DNA of 64,000 nt from Candidatus Eiseniibacteriota bacterium (lineage in GTDB: Bacteria > Eisenbacteria > RBG-16-71-46 > CAIMUX01), in assembly GCA_016712505.1 (NCBI GenBank), contig JADJQY010000001.1, positions 620,001 to 684,000 on the forward strand, given 5' to 3'. Below, piece after piece: positions 17,358 through 24,923 of the stretch. The translations under genes and the position numbers were made by a program. The notes beneath the pieces were generated by a model, which saw only the letters and a program-made list of their open reading frames with translations, was not told the DNA's origin and made no database searches. The first letter of the stretch is position 1. Each line of letters begins with the position of its first letter.

Positions 17358-18425
17358 TCAATGGGTGTCGTCCGGGGTGAATGAGGGGGTCTCCAGCCGG
17401 GTGAGTCCGGTCGGAAGCTCGAATCGATCTGCCGGGATCGGGCTCGTGTCGACCCTCTCGACCACGTTACGGAACTCGAGCATCAGCTTGTAGCCGTCGG
17501 CCGACGGGGGCCGTCCGGCGTGAGTCGGCACGCTCCCCAGGCCGGTGGTGCGCGGCGGTGCGCCGGGGGCCGTCCCGCTCACCTCGACCTCGTGTCCGCT
17601 TTCCGCTCGGTCGGCATGGTCCCGGGCGGTGGTCTCGATCCGCATCGTGGACTCCAGGGGATAGCCGTCCAGCCCCTGCATCTTGGCGCTCAGCGCCTTC
17701 AGGCCCCCGCCGAAGGTATCGAACATCTGCATCATCCTTGCGCTCTGACTCGGATCGACCCCGATCGCGCGCGCCATCGCCTTCTGGAACTCCTGGGCCT
17801 CGCGCAGTTCGTTCGCACCGGTGGCCAGCCAGAGATCCATCGTCCAGCGGGTGGAGACTGGCCCCCCGGAGTCGTCCATGGCGTTTCCCTTCACCGTCAG
17901 GGTGACCTTCTCGGCCTGCAGCCCGGCGATGGTGCGGCGTTCGGAGCCGCGGACCACATCGACATCCGTCTCGGGAATGTCGCCCTTGACCCCCGCTTCG
18001 AGGAAGGCGTCGGCGAAGCTGCCGAGCATGGCACGCAGGGTGGAGAACGGCATCTCGGTGTAGCTCCCCTCACGTTCGTCGATCGTCCACTGCAGCTCAC
18101 GGTCGAGTCGGGTGATCTGGAGGGTCGAGATCTCGCCGCTCATCCCCGCCTGGGCGAAGAAGGGGTTGTTCATCTTGGAGGAGGTGACGACCGCCTGCTT
18201 GGTGCCGGCGAGGTAGGTCGTCTCGGTGCTGGACATGTCGCCGAGAAAGGCCACCCCCTGGGACTCGGTGCGCGACTCGATCGTGAGATCCGCCCGGGCC
18301 TGCTCCAGGCCGGAGGAGGCGAGCAGGAGGGCGAACAGTGCGACCGAGGAGATCAGCGCGGTCGGGGCGACCCGCGCAGCCGGAGTGCACGGGCGCACGG
18401 AACGCCGAGGGGTGGTGGCAGACAT
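17358..18425 (-). CDS. secreted DUF4412-like protein
   Basis: 355 aa from the ATG at 18425, chosen because AAGGAGGA lies 6 nt upstream; a longer frame to 18509 is open. Signal peptide (PTALISSVALFALLLASSGL). The mature part begins DLTIESRTESQGV and contains a beta-strand-rich domain with alternating phrases like LQITRLDRELQWTIDEREGS and ERRTIAGLQAEKVTLTVKG. That pattern is seen in DUF4412 and LolA-like periplasmic proteins that bind hydrophobic ligands. A region with ATGANELREAQEFQKAMA and the ending PADRFELPTGL supports this fold. Function unknown. Divergent from the LVIVD gene across about 220 bp. Confidence 0.65.
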   Translation of the reverse strand: MSATTPRRSVRPCTPAARVAPTALISSVALFALLLASSGLEQARADLTIESRTESQGVAFLGDMSSTETTYLAGTKQAVVTSSKMNNPFFAQAGMSGEISTLQITRLDRELQWTIDEREGSYTEMPFSTLRAMLGSFADAFLEAGVKGDIPETDVDVVRGSERRTIAGLQAEKVTLTVKGNAMDDSGGPVSTRWTMDLWLATGANELREAQEFQKAMARAIGVDPSQSARMMQMFDTFGGGLKALSAKMQGLDGYPLESTMRIETTARDHADRAESGHEVEVSGTAPGAPPRTTGLGSVPTHAGRPPSADGYKLMLEFRNVVERVDTSPIPADRFELPTGLTRLETPSFTPDDTH

Positions 18426-18646
18426 CAGTTCCTCCTTGAACAGGTTTCCCAGAGAATCGGCTAAATCGGATTGGATCTCCAGACTGATCGTGGCGCCGGA
18501 CAGGAGCAACGGCGCGCCATGAACACCGAACCGCGCAAGCCGAACACCGAAAGTCGAACCACCAAAGACGAACGCCGCGCGGCGGACTGGACAATCGGGA
18601 GCGAAGCCCCGACCATTGGCGCGAGGCTTCAGTGAGGAAGGATTCC

Positions 18647-20332
18647 GTGACCATTCGAAGAACCTGGCGATCGATCCGGGTCAGGGCCGGACGATGTGGG
18701 GCCGTGCTGACCGCCGCGCTGGTATCGTGGGCGGTCCTGAGCCAGACAGCCCCTGCTCTCGGAGGAAGTTGGTCCGCCACCGGCGCAGACAGCCTGGATG
18801 TCTCGGTGATCGGCTTTTATCCGATCGTCTCGGCCCGGGGGATCTGGGACTGCGCCGCCTTCGTGCCCCCCGGCGGACACGAATATGCACTGGTCTGCGC
18901 CGACTCGCTCCATCTGGTCGACCTGGCCGATCCAACCGCGCCTCAAAGGACCGCGGTCATCGCGCCCGCGGTGGCGAGCAACTTCGTCGACGTGGCGGTG
19001 AGGGGTCGTTATGCCTATGCGGCTCATCGGCGCGGACCGATTCTGATCATCGATCTCCTTCATCCCGCGGCGCCGCTGGTGGTGGGACAGATCCCGCAGT
19101 CGGAGTTCTGCGCCTGCTCGTGTGGGCACCCTTGTACCAACGCGGCTTCCGCCGAGATCGAGACGCTGTTCATCGACGAGCGCGGCATCCTGTACGTCAC
19201 CGGCATCCGGTGCGGCGAGGGAATCCAGATGTACGACCTGGTCGCGAATCCGACCCAGCCGCGGTGGCTGTGCCACGAACACACCTTCGCCGGTGCGGGG
19301 AAGAGCTACTACGTACACGACGTCTACGTCCGGGATGCGGTGCTCTTCGTCTCGCGCTCCCAGGGGGTTCCTTCGGGCGATCCGCTGCCGCGGTGGGACA
19401 TCCTCGACGGCGATCCCCTCTGCCCCAGCTCGCCGGGCGCGTGCGGAGGGTCGTTGCCGGCGTTCATCAGCTCGTTCCGGCACACCGGGGAGGAGCTGCA
19501 TGCGCACTCCTCCTGGCGACTCGATGACGACGACTGGCTGCTCACCGCGGACGAGTCGACCGACGGGCACATCCGCGTCTGGAACATCGCGAGCTTGACC
19601 CAGCCAGTGGAGGTGGCGGAGTACCACCCGGATCTCACCTGCCACAGTCTGCACAATCTCTACGTGAAGGGAACGGTCGGATATGCCGCGTGGTACAACC
19701 ACGGCATCGAAGTGTTCAGCGTGGCAGATCCGGCTGCGCCGGAGCGCCTGGGTTACTACCACCATCCAGAGCGGTGGCGCGATCGGCCCGAGGACATCTG
19801 CTGCGACCCTACCCACGGAGCGCAGGCCTGGTGCTACGGCGTGCCGCACCTCGATCCGTTCTATCCTTCCGGCATCTTCGTGGCGACCGATATCGACCAG
19901 GGCCTCCTGGTGGGGCGCTACCAGAAGCAGGCGGTGGGCCTGGGGTCCGTTGGTTCCGACCCGGATGGTGGGCGGGGGCAGGGTGGCGGCGTGGTCGACG
20001 GCCCAGGGCGGGGGCCGGAGATCGAGCTCTTGAGTGCCACCGGAACGCTGCCCATCGAGCTTGCTCTCACCCTCGATCCACGGGCGACGGAGGTCCGCCT
20101 CGAGTTGTTCGATGCCGCGGGGGTGCAGGTCGCTTCGCTCCCGCCGATCGCGCACTCAGCCATGCCGGGTGCGGTGCGGCATGACTTTCAGTGGGATGGA
20201 CGTCGACCCGATGGCGTCCCGGCCGCCGGCGGAATCTACTTCGCCCGGGCTCGAGGGGTTGCGATCGGCAAGTTGGGCAAGGGGTCGGCGAAGATCGTTC
20301 TCCTGGCCGGCGACCGTGGGCGGGTGCGATGA
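18647..20332 (+). CDS. LVIVD-repeat (choice-of-anchor B) secreted protein
   Basis: 561 aa from GTG at 18647, preferred over GTG at 18632 because GAGGAAGG then sits upstream. Signal peptide at residues ~15-40. The body consists of LVIVD-type propeller blades (YALVCADSLHLVDLADPTAP, ILIIDLLHPAAPLVVG, HNLYVKGTVGYAAWYNHGIE, VFSVADPAAPERLGYY) and the choice-of-anchor-B phrase EELHAHSSWRLDDDDWLLTA. A linker rich in Gly precedes a C-terminal FlgD-like sorting module (VRLELFDAAGVQVASLPPIA...GGIYFARARG). Probably a surface-anchored beta-propeller. Its stop overlaps the yjbQ start by ATGA, suggesting translational coupling, although the two products have no known relation. Confidence 0.82.
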   Translation: MTIRRTWRSIRVRAGRCGAVLTAALVSWAVLSQTAPALGGSWSATGADSLDVSVIGFYPIVSARGIWDCAAFVPPGGHEYALVCADSLHLVDLADPTAPQRTAVIAPAVASNFVDVAVRGRYAYAAHRRGPILIIDLLHPAAPLVVGQIPQSEFCACSCGHPCTNAASAEIETLFIDERGILYVTGIRCGEGIQMYDLVANPTQPRWLCHEHTFAGAGKSYYVHDVYVRDAVLFVSRSQGVPSGDPLPRWDILDGDPLCPSSPGACGGSLPAFISSFRHTGEELHAHSSWRLDDDDWLLTADESTDGHIRVWNIASLTQPVEVAEYHPDLTCHSLHNLYVKGTVGYAAWYNHGIEVFSVADPAAPERLGYYHHPERWRDRPEDICCDPTHGAQAWCYGVPHLDPFYPSGIFVATDIDQGLLVGRYQKQAVGLGSVGSDPDGGRGQGGGVVDGPGRGPEIELLSATGTLPIELALTLDPRATEVRLELFDAAGVQVASLPPIAHSAMPGAVRHDFQWDGRRPDGVPAAGGIYFARARGVAIGKLGKGSAKIVLLAGDRGRVR

Positions 20333-20748
20333 AGCTGCACCAGGAGCGCATCGGCGTGCGGGGTGGCGGACGTGGTTTGCACGAGATTACCTCCGCGGTG
20401 AACCAGGTGGTGGGGCGGGCCGACGTGCGAACAGGGATGTGTCAGGTGTTCGTGCAGCATACCTCCGCGTCTCTTCTCATCCAGGAGAACGCCGATCCAT
20501 CTGCGCGGAGCGATCTCGAGCGGTGGTTCGATCGACTGGTTCCGGAGCATGACCCGCTGTATCAGCACACCGCCGAGGGGCCGGACGACATGCCGGCTCA
20601 TCTCAAGGCGGCTCTCACCTCGACCTCGGAGATGATTCCGATCTCCGACCGGCGACTGGCGCTCGGGACCTGGCAGGGCCTCTACCTCTTCGAGCATCGG
20701 CGACGGGGGACCGACCGAGTTCTGGTCGTGACGATCTGGGGGACCTGA
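20329..20748 (+). CDS. yjbQ: YjbQ family protein (UPF0047), secondary thiamine-phosphate synthase-like
   Basis: 139 aa, the usual length. The start codon ATG overlaps the TGA of the upstream gene. It contains the family signature QHTSASLLIQENADP, the conserved acidic/His region (EHDPLYQHTAEGPDDMPAHL) and the end LGTWQGLYLFEHR...VLVVTIWG. E. coli YjbQ shows thiamine-phosphate synthase side activity in vivo; the physiological role of the family is not settled. Cytoplasmic. Confidence 0.92.
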   Translation: MKLHQERIGVRGGGRGLHEITSAVNQVVGRADVRTGMCQVFVQHTSASLLIQENADPSARSDLERWFDRLVPEHDPLYQHTAEGPDDMPAHLKAALTSTSEMIPISDRRLALGTWQGLYLFEHRRRGTDRVLVVTIWGT

Positions 20749-21045
20749 GCGACCTGGGGAGCTTGGGGGCGGTGGGAGCCAGAGGGATCTGCGGCACCAG
20801 TGCAACGATGGGGACCGGCGGGAGAGGCCCGCGACCTCTGCCGACGCTTGCTTTGCCCGGCGCCGCGTGGGACTCTGCAGTCGTACGCATCGGATCGTGT
20901 GGTTCGTCGAGTTCAGGTTCGCGCGTTGTTGCCGGTTCTTCCACGCTCGTTTGCCTCGATTGCCCTCCCTTCCGCTGAACTGGCCTCGTCGACCACCGGC
21001 GATCCCGAGGCCCTCCGATTTCCTGGGCTCTTTCTTGGAGGATTC

Positions 21046-22446
21046 ATGTCGTTTGCCGGTCTCAAGCTGCACCCAGATCTTCAGCGCGGGCTCAAGGAGT
21101 TGGGCTTCGTCCGCCCGACCCCGATCCAGACCGAGGCGATTCCGATCGCCCTGGCCGGAGAGGACATCCTGGCCTGCGCCAGCACCGGGAGCGGCAAGAC
21201 CGCGGCGTTTCTGCTCCCGATCATGCATCGCTTGATGGAGAAGCCGCGCGGGACCACCCGCGCCTTGGTGCTCACGCCGACCCGTGAGTTGGCCGCCCAG
21301 ATCGTGGAAGACCTGAACGATCTCGCGGTGCACACGCCGATCAGCGGCGCGGCGATCTACGGCGGGGTGGGAATGGGACCGCAGGAGCACGCGCTGCGGA
21401 GTGGCGTCGATGTGATCGTCGCGACCCCCGGTCGCCTCCTCGACCATCTCCGTGCCCCCTATGCCAAGATGACCGGGCTCGAGCACCTGGTGCTCGACGA
21501 GGCCGACCGCATGCTCGATATGGGTTTCCTCCCGGAGATCCGGCGCATCCTGAGGCAGCTTCCGACCAAGCGCCAGACGCTATTCTTCAGCGCCACACTA
21601 CCTGCCCCGATCGCGACCCTGGCGAACGAGATGCTCGACTCGCCGGTTACGATCAATGTCGAGCGGACTTCCGCCCCGGCGGCCGGGATTACCCAGGCGA
21701 TCTACCCGGTGGCGCAGGAACTCAAGACCTCCCTGTTTCTTACCCTGCTCGAGCGCAATGAAATCGGTGATGCGCTCGTCTTCACCCGCACCAAGCACCG
21801 GGCCGACCGGCTGGCGCGCGCGCTGGTCAATGCCGGGGTGAAGGCCGACCGCATTCACGGCGATCGTTCGCAGCAGAGCAGAACCGCAGCGCTGGCCGGC
21901 TTCAAGCGCGGCAAGTTCCGGGTCCTGGTCGCGACCGACATCGCGGCCCGCGGGATCGACGTCGAGGCTCTCGGTCACGTGGTGAACTTCGACGTGCCGA
22001 TGGCGGCCGAGGACTACATCCACCGCGTCGGGCGCACCGGCCGGGCGGAGGCCACCGGCGACGCATTCACCTTCGTGTCGCCACAGGAAGAGGAATCTCT
22101 GGGCCGCATCGAGAAGCAGCTCGGTAAGCGGCTTCCGCGCGTCGTCCTACCCGACTTCGACTACACCGCGCGGCCCGAGCCGAAGCGGGCGCTCGCGCCG
22201 CTTCGCCCCTCGCGCGGCGGTCGCGCCGGCGGAAGCAGCGGCGGGGGCAGCCGTGGCAGCAGCGGCCGTGGCAGCGGCGGCGGAGCCGGTCGGGGCGCCG
22301 GCGGCTCCCGAGCTTCCGGCGGCTCCCGAGGGGCTGGGAGCGGTCGCGACGCCGGGAGCGGCACGAGCGGTTCGAGCGGTCGGAGTGGTAGCGGGGGCAG
22401 GAGCGGCGGCGGCAGCAGCACCCGTCAACGGCCCGCCGGCAGGTAG
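21046..22446 (+). CDS. DEAD-box ATP-dependent RNA helicase
   Basis: 466 aa from ATG at 21046, with TTGGAGG upstream; the frame stays open to about 20800 but the motif start fits 21046. All superfamily 2 motifs are present: Q motif (GFVRPTPIQTEAIPIAL), motif I ASTGSGKT, Ia PTRELAAQ, Ib TPGRLLD, II VLDEADRM, III SATLP, then domain 2 with IV/V (DVAARGID-like ATDIAARGID) and VI HRVGRTGR. The last ~90 residues are Gly/Ser/Arg-rich with RGG-like repeats, an RNA-binding tail common in RhlE-type proteins. Probable role in ribosome assembly or RNA remodelling. Convergent with the next gene, 4 nt apart. Confidence 0.95.
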   Translation: MSFAGLKLHPDLQRGLKELGFVRPTPIQTEAIPIALAGEDILACASTGSGKTAAFLLPIMHRLMEKPRGTTRALVLTPTRELAAQIVEDLNDLAVHTPISGAAIYGGVGMGPQEHALRSGVDVIVATPGRLLDHLRAPYAKMTGLEHLVLDEADRMLDMGFLPEIRRILRQLPTKRQTLFFSATLPAPIATLANEMLDSPVTINVERTSAPAAGITQAIYPVAQELKTSLFLTLLERNEIGDALVFTRTKHRADRLARALVNAGVKADRIHGDRSQQSRTAALAGFKRGKFRVLVATDIAARGIDVEALGHVVNFDVPMAAEDYIHRVGRTGRAEATGDAFTFVSPQEEESLGRIEKQLGKRLPRVVLPDFDYTARPEPKRALAPLRPSRGGRAGGSSGGGSRGSSGRGSGGGAGRGAGGSRASGGSRGAGSGRDAGSGTSGSSGRSGSGGRSGGGSSTRQRPAGR

Positions 22447-22450
22447 CGGG

Positions 22451-23470
22451 CTACTGCCCGAACGGAACGAAGCCGCTGGTCCCCAGCGGCTCGGTTTCGC
22501 GCATCGCCTCGATCTTGTAGAGATAGGACGCGCCGGGCACGAACTCGCGGAGTTGGGCCACCGGGACCTGATAGTCGGTCGCCCGGAGCGGGGCAGATCG
22601 GTGCAGGGTGTCAAGCTTCGCGCTGAAGAACGTCACGCGATAGCGATCCGCTCCGGTGAACTCCCTCCAGGAGAAGATCAGCTGCTCGCCATTGCGTGAT
22701 GCGCTGACTCCATCCATGTGTTCCAGTCGAGGACCGATTGGGGGCGCGACCTTCGTCACCTGCTTCAGGGTCGATCCATCCCTCGGGCGCTGGGCGAGGT
22801 GATCCCGCTGGCGCAGGTTCTGGGTCAACATCAGGAGCACACCTGTCGCCGCGATCGTCACCACCCCGGCGGCGATGAGCCGTGAGCCGGAGAGCCGCAG
22901 CAGCGGAAGGCGGTCGCGCAGACTGCGTTTGCCGGTGATCTCGGCGTGCGGCGCGTCGCCGAAGTACCCCTCGAGGAAGCGTTCGAGATCCTCGACCGCC
23001 CGGGGCCAGCTCGAGCGTTCGACCAGCGCGGGATCGTGGGCATCGGAGAGGAAGAATCGGTAATCGTCCAGGAGATGCCGACACGCTCCGCAGTGATCGA
23101 TGTGCTGGTCGAGGTCCTTCGACGGGAGCGCTCGTTCGGCCAGCGCGGTGATCCGCCACGGCTCCGGGCAGCCGGAGGAAGAAATCCGGCTCCCGGCCGG
23201 GCCGCCGGCTCGTCGCAACTCGAAAAAGAGCCAGCTCAGGAACGAGGAACCATCGGGGATCTGCCCCAGGGTGTGCGCGGTGCGGAGGAGTGCGGTCCGG
23301 GTGCGTTCGACTGCCCGATCGCGCCCCCGGTGCTTCGCGTAGCTCCAGAGGTAGGCCAGCCGGAGGCGTTCGCTGAGTAGCTCGCGCACCACCTTGCGCC
23401 GATCCGGATCGTTCTCCCACCCTCGGGCGGCCAGGATGCGCTGGCGCTCGAACTGGAGTGCCGCTTCCAC
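22451..23470 (-). CDS. sigma2-like/anti-sigma zinc-finger membrane protein
   Basis: 339 aa. Residues ~30-90 (ERLRLAYLWSYAKHRGRD, then DGSSFLSWLFFELRR) resemble ECF sigma region 2, which usually ends FRSWLFRIARN. Residues 123-130 (HIDHCGAC) give the HX3CX2C motif of zinc anti-sigma domains. A TM helix (LIAAGVVTIAATGVLLML) follows at about 215-235. The C-terminal ~85 residues form an FN3-like domain (GEQLIFSWREFTGADRYRVT) outside the membrane. No separate sigma factor gene is adjacent. The start is uncertain: the GTG at 23470 has no good ribosome site, whereas AAAGGAG lies just before an in-frame ATC nine codons upstream. Role in envelope signalling is inferred. Confidence 0.6.
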   Translation of the reverse strand: MEAALQFERQRILAARGWENDPDRRKVVRELLSERLRLAYLWSYAKHRGRDRAVERTRTALLRTAHTLGQIPDGSSFLSWLFFELRRAGGPAGSRISSSGCPEPWRITALAERALPSKDLDQHIDHCGACRHLLDDYRFFLSDAHDPALVERSSWPRAVEDLERFLEGYFGDAPHAEITGKRSLRDRLPLLRLSGSRLIAAGVVTIAATGVLLMLTQNLRQRDHLAQRPRDGSTLKQVTKVAPPIGPRLEHMDGVSASRNGEQLIFSWREFTGADRYRVTFFSAKLDTLHRSAPLRATDYQVPVAQLREFVPGASYLYKIEAMRETEPLGTSGFVPFGQ

Positions 23471-23610
23471 CGATCGCGACGATTCGAAGTTGATGACAGG
23501 CTCCTTTCGCGAAGTCGGTTCTATTGTAGACTCTCGGGTCGGCCCGCAATCCGAGGAAATGCCTCCGGGGTCGGCTGCCGATCAACGCGCGGATTGCTGG
23601 AGGTTCCCGG

Positions 23611-23883
23611 ATGTCGCGGAAGTGTGACCTGCCCCTGCATGGACTAACGGTGGTGATCGATACCGCCGGCCCACGGGTGTACATCGGACGGTTCGACCAC
23701 GAGGACGAGCAGGGGATCCTGCTGATGGACGCCGACGTCCGGGATCGGGAGGCGGTCGAGGCCAAGGTGCCTTACGTCCGGAAATCGGCGAAGTTCGGGG
23801 TCTGGAAGAACACCGATCGGATCAAGGTGCCGCACTCCGAGGTCGTCTCCCTGCGGCGCCTGTCCGAGATCGAAGCGGAGTAG
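23611..23883 (+). CDS. small conserved hypothetical protein
   Basis: 90 aa, no family I can name. The sequence starts SRKCDLPLHGLTVVIDTAGP and contains a short beta pattern (VYIGRFDHEDEQGILLMDAD) that could be a small Sm/SH3-like barrel, then VWKNTDRIKVPHSEVVSLRR. No TM or signal, so cytoplasmic. Divergent from the anti-sigma-like gene over 140 bp. An alternative reading as an orphan fragment is possible, but the composition looks like a real gene. Confidence 0.6.
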   Translation: MSRKCDLPLHGLTVVIDTAGPRVYIGRFDHEDEQGILLMDADVRDREAVEAKVPYVRKSAKFGVWKNTDRIKVPHSEVVSLRRLSEIEAE

Positions 23884-23982
23884 GCCCGGCCACCTGGGGA
23901 GCGGGGTGCGGATGGTTGCTCCGGTTTCGAGCTTCCATCTTCCATAAGTCACAGGGCAACAATGTGATGACTCGCGTGGCGA

Positions 23983-24000
23983 CTCCGTCCGGACGGAGTT
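23983..24000. repeat. 18-bp perfect palindrome between convergent genes
   Basis: ACTCCGTCCGGACGGAGT. It lies between the convergent small gene and the DUF4097-like gene, so it may be a weak bidirectional terminator stem without a T-run. Its core differs from the palindromes at 5.7 and 6.65 kb by one extra C per arm. Confidence 0.45.
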
Positions 24001-24035
24001 GGATCGTCCAGCCACGGAGCGGCGAAAGCGTCGAG

Positions 24036-24923
24036 TTAACCTGGGCCAAGCTCGACTCGCAGGTGAATCCACCCGCCGGCGGTGTCGAGGCGCAGCGCAC
24101 CGAGGCCGGAGCCCACACGGAGGGTCCGCTGCTCGAGCAGAGAGCTTTGCCGCGCATCGCCCCCCTCCCGCGCAAGTTCCGTCAACCGCTCCCGCGCGCT
24201 CTCCGCCCGCCACGCCGGTGTCCGCTCCAGTCGACTCTCGATCAGCCCGCCCAGGGTGAGAGCCTCGATCCGTAGCGACGCCGCGGCGGCAAACTCGACC
24301 AGGATGTCGCCCCCCGTCGTCGCGACGATCGACTCTCCCGCCCCGACCGCACACTCGCGGAGGAGGATCGGGGTGCCGAGCCCGCGCAGACGGAACGGAG
24401 CCTGGAGCCCTCGGATTTCGAGCCGCCCCCGAAAGAGATCCGCCTGGATCGGGCCGTCGAACCGGTGAAGCCGGACATCGCTCCCGGCCGCTCGCAGACC
24501 CAGGCCTGCAAGCTGGCTCGGGATCTGCAGCTCGAGCGGGCCCCGGCTCCAGGAGAGCGTGTACAGATGGCCGATTCGGGTGACCTGTACCGGCTCGCCC
24601 CGCACGATCTGCACCCGATGTCGGTTGGTCCCCCAGACGATCACCGGGTCGCCGTAGAGCGACTGGTCGAACCCCGGCCGCGGCTGCAGGCGAAGGGTCG
24701 CCGCGGTCGTCAGGTCGAATCCGCCGGAAGCGGTGTTGACCGGGATCGCCTGCCGCTCCGGGGGATCGGTTGCTCGGGCGCAGGCGGCGAGCAGGTCCCG
24801 TCCCAGGAGCCGGCAGACGCCGAAAAGGTCGGCGACGGCACTCGCGGGCCGGACGTCACCTCCTCCACCTCCCGCCGGCGTGGGCGCTTCGGGGCCTGCA
24901 TTCTTTCCCCCGGAGTGGCTCAT
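24036..24923 (-). CDS. DUF4097-like beta-solenoid protein coupled to the HerA-type ATPase
   Basis: 295 aa. The start ATG overlaps the stop of the ATPase gene (ATGA). The N-terminus is Gly-rich and polar, with no clear signal peptide. The C-terminal two thirds alternate short beta strands with repeated phrases such as LRIEALTLGGLIESRLER and VGSGLGALRLDTAGGWIHLR. This is the pattern of DUF4097 putative adhesins. In the middle, IVWGTNRHRVQIVRGEPVQV and QIPSQLAGLGLRAAGSDVRL fit the same fold. The translational coupling to a DNA-translocase-type ATPase is the main clue, but no function is known. Confidence 0.6.
   Translation of the reverse strand: MSHSGGKNAGPEAPTPAGGGGGDVRPASAVADLFGVCRLLGRDLLAACARATDPPERQAIPVNTASGGFDLTTAATLRLQPRPGFDQSLYGDPVIVWGTNRHRVQIVRGEPVQVTRIGHLYTLSWSRGPLELQIPSQLAGLGLRAAGSDVRLHRFDGPIQADLFRGRLEIRGLQAPFRLRGLGTPILLRECAVGAGESIVATTGGDILVEFAAAASLRIEALTLGGLIESRLERTPAWRAESARERLTELAREGGDARQSSLLEQRTLRVGSGLGALRLDTAGGWIHLRVELGPG

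Noticed and set aside
23983..24000. Palindrome as a third copy of the 5.7/6.65 kb element
   Set aside because: Each arm has an extra C and the setting is between convergent genes, so a terminator stem is simpler; kept only as a weak relative.
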